DNA of 64,000 nucleotides from Bacillota bacterium (GTDB lineage Bacteria > Bacillota > Bacilli > Paenibacillales > NBRC-103111). Each line of letters begins with the position of its first letter. Position 1 is the stretch's first letter. Positions 44,508 to 53,251 of the stretch are shown here, in pieces. The stretch lies in assembly GCA_023393235.1 (NCBI GenBank), contig JAEWMH010000203.1:7302-71301 (forward strand), read 5' to 3'. The notes beneath the pieces were generated by a model. It had not been told where the DNA came from, made no database searches, and saw nothing but the letters and a program-made list of their open reading frames with translations. The position numbers were made by a program, and so were the translations under genes.

Positions 44508-45050
44508 CTACAATACTTCTTCGACAATAATGTTGCGGTTGGTGAATACGCAGATATCCGCAGCAATCTCCAAGGATGCCTTGGCGATGTCACGGGCTTC
44601 CAGATGCCCGGCATAGGCCTTCAGCGCCCGTCCGGCAGCCAAGGCGAAGTTGCCGCCGGAGCCGATGGCCAGAATGCCGTCGTCCGGCTCGATGATTTCG
44701 CCGTTGCCTGAAATGAGAAGCAGGTCCTTCTTGTCCATTACGATCATCATGGCTTCCAGACGGCGCAGAACACGGTCCGAGCGCCAATCCTTAGCCAGCT
44801 CCACAGCCGCACGCTGCAGATTCCCCTGATGCTCCTCCAGCTTGCCCTCGAACTTCTCAAACAGCGTAATGGCATCCGCTACCGATCCGGCAAAACCCGC
44901 CGCCACTTGGCCGCGGTACAGACGGCGCACCTTCTTGGCCGTATTCTTCATCACCATACTGTTGCCGAAGGTAACCTGGCCGTCTCCAGCAATGGCGCCT
45001 TTATTGTTATGCCGGATCGCAAAAATCGTGGTTGCGTGAAACTCTCCCAT
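44508..45050 (-). CDS. hslV: HslV (ClpQ) peptidase of the HslVU protease
   Basis: Ntn-hydrolase peptidase, a two-ring dodecamer. The chain starts MGEFHATTIFAIRHN with an AGGAGGGATTTTC site; conserved parts are IAGDGQVTFGNSMVMKNTAKKVRRLY and AAGFAGSVADAITLFEKFE. Thr7 aligns with the catalytic N-terminal Thr of E. coli HslV, so removal of six residues would be needed to expose it. In B. subtilis ClpQ an N-terminal Ser is reported as the nucleophile; here residue 2 is Gly, so that mode is not available. Length 180. Confidence 0.96.
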   Translation of the reverse strand: MGEFHATTIFAIRHNNKGAIAGDGQVTFGNSMVMKNTAKKVRRLYRGQVAAGFAGSVADAITLFEKFEGKLEEHQGNLQRAAVELAKDWRSDRVLRRLEAMMIVMDKKDLLLISGNGEIIEPDDGILAIGSGGNFALAAGRALKAYAGHLEARDIAKASLEIAADICVFTNRNIIVEEVL

Positions 45051-45066
45051 GAAAATCCCTCCTGAG

Positions 45067-45141
45067 GGCTTTGCGTCAGCAAAGCCTACTTCGAAAGCAT
45101 AAGCTAAGGTTTTGCGTTAGCAAAACCCGCTTCGTAAGCAT
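45067..45141. repeat. Two tandem hairpin repeats with compensatory base changes
   Basis: Units at 45067-45100 and 45108-45141 share the pattern stem-loop, then ctTCG.AAGCAT. Stem 1 is GGCTTTGC/GCAAAGCC and stem 2 is GGTTTTGC/GCAAAACC, each around a 4-base loop. The C-to-T and G-to-A differences preserve pairing, which suggests a selected or copied RNA/DNA hairpin. They lie directly upstream of the hslV ribosome site (minus strand reading). Confidence 0.65.
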
Positions 45142-45160
45142 CTGCCGGGCCTCACCCATT

Positions 45161-45347
45161 CTAACGGACACAGAAGCCGTTATCCGCTCCAAAACGGCTT
45201 AATCCCCAACCTAACGGAACCCACAGCCGTTATTTCACGCTATTAGGCTGGTTTTTAATCAAATCACCAGCAATAAGAGCGCTCACTTCCGTTAGATTTC
45301 AAAACAGGGACTAAACAGCTAAATAGCGTCGCTCTTTTCCGTTAGAT
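45161..45347. repeat. Intergenic repeat element with 50-bp period (second copy)
   Basis: Four related units: ctaacgga-type at 45161 and 45211 (forward) and ttccgttagat at 45287-45297 and 45337-45347 (reverse complement of the same unit start). The spacing is exactly 50 bp within each pair. The first unit contains cggacacagaagccgttat (45165-45183), the exact reverse complement of the 19-mer at 1703 and 1753. The element fills the place where xerC/codV stands in B. subtilis. Confidence 0.7.
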
Positions 45348-45645
45348 TCCTGTATGCCCCAAACGGTCCTCGCAACTGATCACAATGAAGGGCAAGACGC
45401 TGCCCTTTGGTCTAAATCTTCTGGAATTCGATTCCATCCATAGTCACTAATCACCGCGAAACATGTCCGGCGCGGCAAAACCCCGGGAGGGCCTTCGAGC
45501 CGGCGCCATCCGCGGGGTGTTCAAATGCAATGTTTGACGAAGACCAACCGGCAGACCAGAATTAGAACTTACCGGCAACCTTCGAATGGTTAATAAGCGC
45601 AATACGATTATAGTAACACAGCACACGAACGGCATACAAGGGACA
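45348..45645. other. Non-coding stretch between the repeat element and trmFO
   Basis: About 300 bp with no ORF that has a ribosome site or a recognisable product. The only frame of some length (minus, about 80 codons) shows no similarity to the tyrosine recombinase expected here. No clear terminator was seen. Confidence 0.5.
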
Positions 45646-46962
45646 TCACTGCAAATTGCCCACAAAATTCTGAATTGTCCGAAGGGCACGGTCCGCCAGT
45701 TTTTCGTACTTCAGCTTCTTGTTCTTAATCCGTTCCTCCAGAGGCGGCAGCAGCCCAAAATTGGCGTTCATCGGCTGGAAATGGCCCGACTCCGTGGAGA
45801 CAATATAATGGGCCATACTGCCGATGGAGGTTTCAGCCGGGAGCACCAACGGCTCTTGTCCGTGCCACAGCCTTGCAGCATTCAGCCCGGCAGTCAGACC
45901 GGAGGCGGCAGACTCCACATACCCTTCCACCCCTGTCATTTGGCCGGCGAAGAACAGGTTGGGCCGCGATCTGAACTGATAGGTTGGCGATAGCAGCCGG
46001 GGTGAATTAATGAAGGTATTGCGGTGCATCACACCGTAACGGACAAACTCCGCCTGCTCCAATCCGGGGATCAGCGAGAAAACCCGCTTTTGCTCGCCCC
46101 ATTTCAGATGGGTCTGAAAACCTACCAGATTAAACAGCGTTCCCGCTGCATTATCCTGACGGAGCTGTACAACGGCATGGGGCAGCTTGCCTGTATGGGG
46201 ATTGATCAGGCCCACAGGCTTCATGGGACCAAACAGAACGGTTTGGCGCCCGCGTTTGGCCATCACCTCGATGGGCATGCAGCCCTCGAAATAAATCTCC
46301 TTCTCGAAGGCCTTTACCGGTGCAGCCTCCGCTTGAATCAGCTCATCGTAGAAGCGGTTGAATTCCTCCTCAGTCATCGGGCAGTTCAGGTAAGCCGCTT
46401 CGCCCTTATCATACCGGGAAGCCAGATATACCTTGTCCATATCCACGGACTCTCTCTCCACAATAGGAGCCGCCGCGTCATAGAAATAGAGGTACTCCTC
46501 CCCTGTCAGCGCCTTCAGGCTCTCCGACAGCGCAGGGGACGTTAAGGGCCCGGAGGCGACAATGACGATTCCGTCAGCCGGGATTTCGCGGAGCTCTTCA
46601 TTCCGCACCTCCACCAGCGGATGGCTGCGGAGCGCCTCTGTAACTCCACCGGAAAAACCATCCCGGTCCACCGCCAAGGCGCCGCCGGCAGGAACGGCAT
46701 GTTTGTCCGCTTCGCGCATAATAAGCGAACCCAGCGTACGCATTTCTTCCTTCAATAAACCTACTGCATTGGTCAGGCCGTTAGCCCGCAGAGAATTGCT
46801 GCAGACCAGCTCCGCGAATTGATCTGTAATATGTGCCGGCGTTTTCTCCACCGGTCTCATTTCGTAAAGGATAACCGGCACACCGCGGCTGACCAGCTGC
46901 CAAGCAGCTTCGCTGCCCGCCAATCCGGCTCCGATTACAATAACAGGCTGTTTTTGAGTCAC
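45646..46962 (-). CDS. trmFO: Folate/FAD-dependent tRNA (uracil-5-)-methyltransferase TrmFO
   Basis: Methylates U54 of tRNA using methylenetetrahydrofolate and FADH2. The FAD-binding GAGLAGSEAAWQL is near residues 10-22, SLRANGLTNAVGLLKEEMR near 53-71 and the conserved Cys-containing YLNCPMTEEEFNRFYD near 195-210. The start is a GTG at 46962 seven bases after GGAAGG; an upstream ATG in frame has no ribosome site. Length 438. It follows topA as in B. subtilis. Confidence 0.96.
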   Translation of the reverse strand: MTQKQPVIVIGAGLAGSEAAWQLVSRGVPVILYEMRPVEKTPAHITDQFAELVCSNSLRANGLTNAVGLLKEEMRTLGSLIMREADKHAVPAGGALAVDRDGFSGGVTEALRSHPLVEVRNEELREIPADGIVIVASGPLTSPALSESLKALTGEEYLYFYDAAAPIVERESVDMDKVYLASRYDKGEAAYLNCPMTEEEFNRFYDELIQAEAAPVKAFEKEIYFEGCMPIEVMAKRGRQTVLFGPMKPVGLINPHTGKLPHAVVQLRQDNAAGTLFNLVGFQTHLKWGEQKRVFSLIPGLEQAEFVRYGVMHRNTFINSPRLLSPTYQFRSRPNLFFAGQMTGVEGYVESAASGLTAGLNAARLWHGQEPLVLPAETSIGSMAHYIVSTESGHFQPMNANFGLLPPLEERIKNKKLKYEKLADRALRTIQNFVGNLQ

Positions 46963-47017
46963 AGTGAATCCTTCCCCCATTGATTATTATTGCGTTACAC
47001 ATAATTGAAATTGGGCA

Positions 47018-47058
47018 TAAAACAAAGTCCGGCAGACCGCATCGAGAGCAGTCTGCCG
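47018..47058 (-). terminator. Terminator/attenuator after topA
   Basis: On the minus strand CGGCAGAC pairs with GTCTGCCG across 13 bases, followed by GACTTTGTTTT. It lies between topA and trmFO; the T-run is interrupted, so partial read-through is possible. Confidence 0.65.
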
Positions 47059-47124
47059 TTTAAGCATATCATCATTAATAGAAGCACGCCATCTGACCGT
47101 GTAGAGACTGCACTCCGCAGCTCC

Positions 47125-49230
47125 TTAATCCTCGAAATCCGCTGCTTCCTCCACAGGCTCCTCTTTGTAGTCGCATTTGGAGCACTGGATGACCGTACCG
47201 CTGCGGTTGGTTTTGGTTATCAGCATTTGACCGCATTCCGGGCAATTCCGCCCCACCGGACGGTCCCAGGATACGAAATCACAATCAGGGTACCGGTCAC
47301 AACCGAAGAACACTCTGCCCTTCTTGCTGCGCCGCTCCACAATGGTGCCTGTATTGCAGGAGGGACAAACCACTCCGGTGCCCTTGATAATCGGCTTGGT
47401 GTTGCGGCAGTCCGGGAAGCCCGAGCAAGCCAGGAATTTGCCGAACCGGCCCATTTTGTAAACCATATGGCGTCCGCATTTCTCACACAGCTCGTCGGAA
47501 ACCTCGTCCTGGATTTCGATTTCCTTCATTTCCTCTTCAGCGACCTCCAGCCGCTTCTCGAAGGATTTATAGAAACCGTTCAATACCTTAACCCAGTCTT
47601 CGCGGCCTTCTTCCACATGGTCCAGCTCTTCTTCCATCTGGGCCGTAAAACCTACATCCAGTATTTCCGGAAAGAACTCTTCCATCAATTCATTGACGAG
47701 CTCCCCAATTTCCGTAGGGATAAAGCGTTTTTCCTCCAGAGCCACGTATCCCCGTTTCTGGATGGTCTCGAGAATCGGCGCATAGGTGCTGGGCCGGCCG
47801 ATGCCCATCTCCTCCAGTGCACGCACGAGGCGGGCTTCCGAGTAGCGTGGGGGCGGCTGGGTGAAATGCTGCTTGGGCTCTACAGCCTCCCGCTTCAGCA
47901 CATCCTGCTTGGCCAGCGGCGGCAGGAATTTTTCCTCATCACCGGCAGGAGCTTCCTCGTCACTGCTCTCCACATACACCTTCATAAAGCCGGGGAACTT
48001 CACTTTGGATCCGACGGCACGGAACGTGGATGCCCCTGCAAGAATATCCACGGTCATGGTATCCATCACTGCCGAGGACATTTGACTGGCGACGAAGCGC
48101 TCCCAGATTAGCTTATAAAGCCGGTATTGGTCACGGCTTAAGAATCCCTTGACTTCCTCGGGTGTCCGCAGCACCGAGCTGGGCCGGATGCCTTCATGGG
48201 CATCCTGGGCATTTGCGGCTTTTTTGACGTATTGCCGGGGCGTCTCCGGATAATAGGCTTCGCCGTATTTCTCCAGAATGAAACCCTTGGCTTCCTCTTG
48301 CGCCACCGGGGAAATCCGGGTGGAATCCGTACGCATATACGTGATGAGACCTACGATCCCCTCTTTGCCCAAATCGATGCCCTCGTACAGCTGCTGGGCC
48401 ACGGACATGGTTTTGGATGCGCGGAAATTCAGCTTTCTGGCGGCCTCCTGCTGCATCGTACTGGTAATGAAGGGGGCGGAGGGATTGCGGCTCCGCTCCT
48501 TCTCCTTCACCTCGGATACGATGAAGTCAGCACCCTCCAGACCCTGGAGAATAGCCTGGACCTCGGCTTCCGTGTGCAGCTCCTGCTTTTGTCCGCCCGT
48601 GCCATAAAACTTGGCTTCAAAGGTATTGGACCCGGACTTGAGCTGAACGGTGATGCTCCAGTATTCTTCCGGGATAAAGGCCTTAATTTCGTCTTCCCGG
48701 TCATTGATCAGCTTCACCGCAACAGATTGTACACGGCCTGCGGAGAGGCCCTTTTTAACTTTTTTCCAGAGCAGCGGACTGATCTTGTAGCCAACCAGCC
48801 GGTCCAGAATACGTCTGGCCTGCTGGGCGTTAACCAGGTCCTTATTAATGGGCCGGGGCGTCTTAAAGGCATCCTTCACAGCCTGCTTGGTAATTTCGTT
48901 AAATACCACCCGGCACTCTTCCGTATCATCCAGATCCAGATAATGTGCCAAATGCCAGGCGATGGCTTCCCCTTCGCGGTCAGGGTCAGCCGCCAGATAG
49001 ACTTTTTTCACTTTTTTGCGGGCATCCTTCAATTCCTTGAGAATATCCCCTTTGCCGCGGATGGTAATATATTTGGGTTCAAAATTGTTGTCAAACTCGA
49101 CGCCCATTTGGCTCTTCGGAAGGTCACGGACATGGCCCATCGAGGCCTTCACGATATATTTGCTGCCTAGGTATTTGCCGATGGTTTTGGCTTTGGCGGG
49201 CGATTCCACAATAACTAGAGAGTCTGCCAT
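47125..49230 (-). CDS. topA: DNA topoisomerase I
   Basis: Relaxes negative supercoils by single-strand passage. The Toprim domain starts LVIVESPAKAKTIGKYLG (about 5-22) and contains AADPDREGEAIAWHL; the active-site Tyr is in GLITYMRTDSTRIS (near 300). Three C-terminal zinc-binding repeats are visible: CEKCGRHM...CSGFPDC, CPSCNTGT...CDRYPDC and CPECGQ...CSKCDY. Length 701. Confidence 0.97.
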   Translation of the reverse strand: MADSLVIVESPAKAKTIGKYLGSKYIVKASMGHVRDLPKSQMGVEFDNNFEPKYITIRGKGDILKELKDARKKVKKVYLAADPDREGEAIAWHLAHYLDLDDTEECRVVFNEITKQAVKDAFKTPRPINKDLVNAQQARRILDRLVGYKISPLLWKKVKKGLSAGRVQSVAVKLINDREDEIKAFIPEEYWSITVQLKSGSNTFEAKFYGTGGQKQELHTEAEVQAILQGLEGADFIVSEVKEKERSRNPSAPFITSTMQQEAARKLNFRASKTMSVAQQLYEGIDLGKEGIVGLITYMRTDSTRISPVAQEEAKGFILEKYGEAYYPETPRQYVKKAANAQDAHEGIRPSSVLRTPEEVKGFLSRDQYRLYKLIWERFVASQMSSAVMDTMTVDILAGASTFRAVGSKVKFPGFMKVYVESSDEEAPAGDEEKFLPPLAKQDVLKREAVEPKQHFTQPPPRYSEARLVRALEEMGIGRPSTYAPILETIQKRGYVALEEKRFIPTEIGELVNELMEEFFPEILDVGFTAQMEEELDHVEEGREDWVKVLNGFYKSFEKRLEVAEEEMKEIEIQDEVSDELCEKCGRHMVYKMGRFGKFLACSGFPDCRNTKPIIKGTGVVCPSCNTGTIVERRSKKGRVFFGCDRYPDCDFVSWDRPVGRNCPECGQMLITKTNRSGTVIQCSKCDYKEEPVEEAADFED

Positions 49231-49273
49231 TTGCCTTCCTCCCCCCTGGATACGCGATGTATCCTGCTGGACT

Positions 49274-50380
49274 TTAAGATAGAAGCATATATAACGAGCC
49301 CGGAAGTTGCCCGATCCTCTTCTTCAAAGTCAAAGATAACAGAATTGAATGCAAATGTCCAAAATTTGTTTGCAAGCGCTCTATCAGCTCGTCGATGGAT
49401 GCGGGGCCATCCGCCAAAACCGCAGCCACCCGCTCCTCTTCGGCAGTGAGTGCAGGAAGATATTCTCTAGTGTACGCCATCGTCTCCAGGCTATTCCGGC
49501 CCATGCCCGGCAGATGGCCGAATTCCTTCAATATATCCGCTGCCGAGGTAACCAGCTTGGCTCCGTCGTCACGGATCAGATCGTGGGTGCCCCTGCTTTT
49601 GGGCGACGTAATCTGGCCCGGGACGGCAAATACCTCCCGGAATTCCCCCTCCGCATATTTGGCGGTGATTAAAGAACCGCTCCGGGCCGCCGCCTCCACC
49701 ACCACCGTCCCCAGAGTCAACCCGGCGATAATCCGGTTGCGTTGGGGGAACAGCCCCTGTGCTGCCGGTGTGCCTGGCGGATATTCCGACACCACCAAAC
49801 CCTGCTCGGTGATTTTCCGGTAAAGCAGGGTATGCTCCCGGGGATAAATCACGTCAATGCCGCAGCCCAAAACAGCGATTGTGCTTCCATCCCCCTTCAG
49901 CGCGCCCTCATGAGCTTCCCCGTCAATGCCTCTGGCTAAGCCGCTGACAACACACACGCCGGAGCAGGACAGCTCCTCCGCCATCCGGGAGGCGATTCTT
50001 TTGCCGTATACTGTAGGGGTGCGGGTGCCCACCATGGCGATGGCATGCTTCCCCAGCAGTTCCCGCCTCCCGATGGTATAGAACACCCATGGCGGCGCCG
50101 CCGTCTCATTCAGGAGTGGGGGATATTCCTCGTCCCCCCGGGCGATAGGTACAACCACAGAATCGGCGTAGCCCTCCTCAATCCGCTTCAGATAGTCCCG
50201 GGACAAACCTCTGGACAAGAGCTCCGCTTTACCGGGTGCCAACCGCAGCGCAGCCAACTGTCCGGGAGTAAGCCCGGCCAGCTCCTCCAGGTCCGGAAAA
50301 TAGTCCGTCAGCCGCTGGATGGTTTTCCAGCCGATCCCTTCCATTTCGTGCAAAGCCACAAGTACATGATGATGATTCAT
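49274..50380 (-). CDS. dprA: DNA processing protein DprA (Smf)
   Basis: Binds incoming single-stranded DNA and loads RecA during transformation. A SAM/HhH-like N-terminal part (about 1-60) is followed by the Rossmann-like domain with VGTRTPTVYGKRIASRMAEELSCSGVCVVSGLARGIDGEAHEGAL and FPQRNRIIAGLTLGTVVVEAA. A C-terminal winged-helix-like domain covers about 305-368. The ATG at 50380 follows AAAGGAGA; a long in-frame extension upstream has no ribosome site and crosses the sucD terminator. Length 368. Confidence 0.95.
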   Translation of the reverse strand: MNHHHVLVALHEMEGIGWKTIQRLTDYFPDLEELAGLTPGQLAALRLAPGKAELLSRGLSRDYLKRIEEGYADSVVVPIARGDEEYPPLLNETAAPPWVFYTIGRRELLGKHAIAMVGTRTPTVYGKRIASRMAEELSCSGVCVVSGLARGIDGEAHEGALKGDGSTIAVLGCGIDVIYPREHTLLYRKITEQGLVVSEYPPGTPAAQGLFPQRNRIIAGLTLGTVVVEAAARSGSLITAKYAEGEFREVFAVPGQITSPKSRGTHDLIRDDGAKLVTSAADILKEFGHLPGMGRNSLETMAYTREYLPALTAEEERVAAVLADGPASIDELIERLQTNFGHLHSILLSLTLKKRIGQLPGSLYMLLS

Positions 50381-50422
50381 AGATTTTGGGTCTCCTTTAA
50401 TCGGAATAAGATGATAATAAAT

Positions 50423-50469
50423 AAAAAAGCCCTCCGAGATCCGCGCGTAACGCGAATCATCGGAAGGCT
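50423..50469 (-). terminator. Rho-independent terminator after sucD
   Basis: On the minus strand GCCTTCCGA pairs with TCGGAGGGC (one mismatch) around an inner CGCG-rich loop (TTCGCGTTACGCGCGG) and is followed by TTTTTT. Confidence 0.85.
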
Positions 50470-50489
50470 GCTTGCCTATCCGTACAACA

Positions 50490-51422
50490 TTATGAGCTGG
50501 TGACGCAATGCTGGAGAATACCCTTGTCTTCCAGAACAGCGACAAGCGTAGCCCCCATCTCCGCGGGAGTAGGCGCAACCCGGATGCCGCAGCGCTCCAT
50601 TACTGCCACCTTCTCCGCCGCCGTGCCTTTGCCACCGGAGATAATCGCTCCGGCATGACCCATCCGTTTGCCTGCGGGAGCGGTCTGACCGCCGATAAAG
50701 CCCACCACCGGCTTGGTCATATTGGCGGCCACCCATTCCGCCGCTTCTTCCTCGGCCGTGCCGCCGATTTCACCGATCATAATCACGGCATGGGTATCCG
50801 GATCTTCATTAAATAGCTTGAGAATATCGATAAACTCGGAGCCCTTCACCGGATCGCCGCCAATGCCCACTGCACTGGATTGACCGATGCCCCGGGTAGT
50901 CAACTGATGGACCGCTTCATAGGTCAGAGTCCCGCTGCGGGATACCACACCTACGTGGCCGGGCATATGGATATATCCGGGCATAATGCCGATTTTGCAC
51001 TCTCCGGGTGTGATGACCCCCGGACAGTTAGGGCCGATCAGGCGGGTGCGCTTGCCTTCCATAAACCGTTTGACCCGGACCATGTCAAGAACCGGAATAC
51101 CCTCCGTTATGCAAATGCATAAATCCAGGTCGGCATCCACTGCCTCCATGATGGCATCCGCCGCGAAGGCGGGGGGGACATAAATCACTGAAGCATTGGC
51201 GCCTGTAGCTTCCTTAGCCTCGCTCACCGTATTATACACCGGAAGCTGGACCGTTGTCCCGTTTTCCAAGGAAAAATCCACCTGCAGTCCGCCTTTGCCC
51301 GGAACTGCACCGGCCACCATCTGGGTTCCGTAGTCCAGACCGCCTTTGGTATGAAACATGCCTGTGGTCCCTGTCATGTTCTGCGTAATCACCTTGGTAT
51401 GCCTGTTCACCAGAATACTCAT
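50490..51422 (-). CDS. sucD: Succinate-CoA ligase (ADP-forming) alpha subunit
   Basis: Tricarboxylic acid cycle enzyme that makes ATP from succinyl-CoA with the SucC beta subunit. The CoA-binding N-terminal domain contains GTTGMFHTKGGLDYGTQMVAGAVPGK (about 18-43); the phosphorylated His lies in GKRMGHAGAIISGGKGTA (near 248). Length 310. It follows sucC by 27 bases with GGGAGGGCGG upstream. Confidence 0.97.
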   Translation of the reverse strand: MSILVNRHTKVITQNMTGTTGMFHTKGGLDYGTQMVAGAVPGKGGLQVDFSLENGTTVQLPVYNTVSEAKEATGANASVIYVPPAFAADAIMEAVDADLDLCICITEGIPVLDMVRVKRFMEGKRTRLIGPNCPGVITPGECKIGIMPGYIHMPGHVGVVSRSGTLTYEAVHQLTTRGIGQSSAVGIGGDPVKGSEFIDILKLFNEDPDTHAVIMIGEIGGTAEEEAAEWVAANMTKPVVGFIGGQTAPAGKRMGHAGAIISGGKGTAAEKVAVMERCGIRVAPTPAEMGATLVAVLEDKGILQHCVTSS

Positions 51423-51449
51423 AATAACCGCCCTCCCGGAAGGTATCGA

Positions 51450-52610
51450 TTAGCCTACCTGTGCCACAATCTTCTGCGCGCCGTCGGCCATGGAATCCGC
51501 GGCAATGATATTCAACCCGGATTCCCTGAGAAGCCGCTTGCCCTGCTCCACGTTGGTACCCTCCAGCCGGACAACCAGGGGTCGGTCCAGACCCACCTGC
51601 TTCGCAGCCTCGATGACGCCTCCCGCAATCACGTCACAGCGCATGATCCCGCCGAATATATTAACGAAAATCCCCTTGACCTTCTCATCCTTCAGAATGA
51701 TCTTGAAGGCCTCCGTCACCTTCTCCGCCGTAGCGCCCCCGCCCACATCAAGGAAATTCGCCGGCTCCCCGCCGTAATATTTAATGATATCCATTGTTGC
51801 CATAGCCAGACCCGCCCCATTGACCATACAGCCGATATTGCCGTCCAGCGCAATGTAGGAAAGATCGAATTTGGAGGCTTCGATCTCCTTCTCGTCCTCT
51901 TCGTCCAAATCCCGCAGCGCCTGGATATCCGGGTGCCGGTACAACGCATTGGAATCGAAGTTCAGTTTGGCGTCCAGCGCCATGACCTGGCCATCCCCGG
52001 TGACCACCAGGGGATTAATCTCTGCAATGGAACAATCCTTATCGATGAAGGCATGATAAAGCGCTGTCATAAATCCGACAGCCTTTGACACCAGCTTATC
52101 CGGAATGCGGATCGCATATGCCAGCTTCCGGGCTTGGAAGGCCTGAAGCCCAACAGCCGGGTCAATGACCTCCTTGAAAATCTTCTCTGGGGAACGGGCT
52201 GCTACCTCTTCAATTTCGGTGCCCCCTTCCTCTGAAGCCATCATCACCACCCGGCCTGTTGCCCGGTCCACCACCACGCCGATGTAATATTCCTTCTTGA
52301 TGTCACAGCCCTGTTCAATCAGAAGCCGTTTGACCACCTTGCCCTCGGGACCGGTCTGGTGGGTCACCAGCACCTTGCCGAGAATCTGCTCGGCAAAGCC
52401 GCGGACCTCCTCCGGATTCCGGGCCACCTTCACGCCCCCCGCTTTTCCGCGGCCTCCGGCATGAATCTGCGCCTTCACCACAACAACGGTCGTTCCCAAA
52501 GCCTTAGCTGCTTCCACTGCCTCTTCCGCTGAAAACGCAACGATGCCATCGGGAACCGCGACTCCGTACTGCTTCAAAACAGCCTTGCCCTGATACTCGT
52601 GGATATTCAT
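51450..52610 (-). CDS. sucC: Succinate-CoA ligase (ADP-forming) beta subunit
   Basis: ATP-grasp subunit that binds nucleotide and succinate. The N-terminus MNIHEYQGKAVLKQYGV, the HAGGRGKAGGVKVA segment (near 47-60) and C-terminal NIFGGIMRCDVIAGGVI and RLEGTNVEQGKRLL are typical. The ATG at 52610 follows GGGAGG at ten bases. Length 386. The gene has a long leader (about 250 nt) with a hairpin and a palindrome. Confidence 0.97.
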   Translation of the reverse strand: MNIHEYQGKAVLKQYGVAVPDGIVAFSAEEAVEAAKALGTTVVVVKAQIHAGGRGKAGGVKVARNPEEVRGFAEQILGKVLVTHQTGPEGKVVKRLLIEQGCDIKKEYYIGVVVDRATGRVVMMASEEGGTEIEEVAARSPEKIFKEVIDPAVGLQAFQARKLAYAIRIPDKLVSKAVGFMTALYHAFIDKDCSIAEINPLVVTGDGQVMALDAKLNFDSNALYRHPDIQALRDLDEEDEKEIEASKFDLSYIALDGNIGCMVNGAGLAMATMDIIKYYGGEPANFLDVGGGATAEKVTEAFKIILKDEKVKGIFVNIFGGIMRCDVIAGGVIEAAKQVGLDRPLVVRLEGTNVEQGKRLLRESGLNIIAADSMADGAQKIVAQVG

Positions 52611-52878
52611 GGCTTCGAGTCCTCCCTCATTCATTATGCAAAACCGCCCGTACCGGACGGAGCTGCCCTAAAGCTGCGGCTGAAAGTTACTCACGGATGC
52701 AGAACTGAATAACATTGGTCCATGCCGAAGGCCGGATCAAGTAATGGAAGCCTCGTAATGGGCAAAGCCCATTTGAGGGTCGTGCGTCTTGAATCCTTAT
52801 TCGCCTGCCTGGGTAAATAATCCTTCACACAATCGTCAATTATGACAATTTAGAAAATCTTTTCATATTGTATCACGT
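52611..52878 (-). promoter_or_regulatory. sucC leader with candidate extended -10 promoter, palindrome and hairpin
   Basis: On the minus strand TGATACAAT (52867-52875) is a possible extended -10; no good -35 precedes it. Just downstream is the palindrome GTCA-TAAT-TGAC (52835-52846), a possible operator. Further on, CCTC-AAATGGGC pairs with GCCCATT-ACGAGG around a short loop (about 52745-52772). No known riboswitch class was recognised. Calls are by eye and weak. Confidence 0.35.
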
Positions 52879-52924
52879 CCGAAGAAACTTTGCCTTTATT
52901 TTTAAATGGGAATCATTATTTTTA

Positions 52925-52961
52925 AGAAAAAAAACACCGGCTCCAGTGAGCACGGTGTTTT
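52925..52961 (-). terminator. Terminator after the zinc-ribbon gene
   Basis: On the minus strand AAAACACCG pairs with CGGTGTTTT across about 13 bases and is followed by a run of T. Confidence 0.9.
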
Positions 52962-52975
52962 GGCCTTTTCCTGCA

Positions 52976-53251
52976 TCATTGCAGCCCTTGTCCGGGATTG
53001 GTATTCTGCCGCGGCTCCCTTTCCGCCTGCTTGACAAAACGGAGCTCATTGCCCGTAAATCCGCACACCCGGCATTGAATATTCGGCTCCGGTTCCGCAA
53101 TCTGCAGCGGATCCTCCTGGACCGTTACGGAGCCTGTGATGGCATCCTTCATGAAGCTCTGGCTGTAAGTGGTCACTACGTTGAACTTCACCCGGTTGGA
53201 GCGGCAATTGGGACAAAAATAAGGTTTATCCTGCATTTGGCTATCTGTCAT
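52976..53251 (-). CDS. Small zinc-ribbon protein
   Basis: 91 residues with two CxxC knuckles, CPNC (near 13-16) and CRVC (near 60-63), forming a treble-clef or ribbon-like zinc site around a middle part YSQSFMKDAITGSVTVQEDP. The ATG at 53251 lies five bases after GAGGTGA. The gene stands alone, divergent from the plus-strand cluster. I do not know its function; nucleic-acid binding is possible. Confidence 0.75.
   Translation of the reverse strand: MTDSQMQDKPYFCPNCRSNRVKFNVVTTYSQSFMKDAITGSVTVQEDPLQIAEPEPNIQCRVCGFTGNELRFVKQAEREPRQNTNPGQGLQ

Noticed and set aside
43104..44711. 535-codon plus-strand frame opposite hslU/hslV
   Set aside because: Complement of two unmistakable genes; no ribosome site, no recognisable domain.
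45447..45689. 80-codon minus-strand frame in the trmFO-hslV gap, considered as a remnant of xerC
   Set aside because: No R-H-R-Y recombinase motifs, no ribosome site, and it overlaps the 3' end of trmFO.
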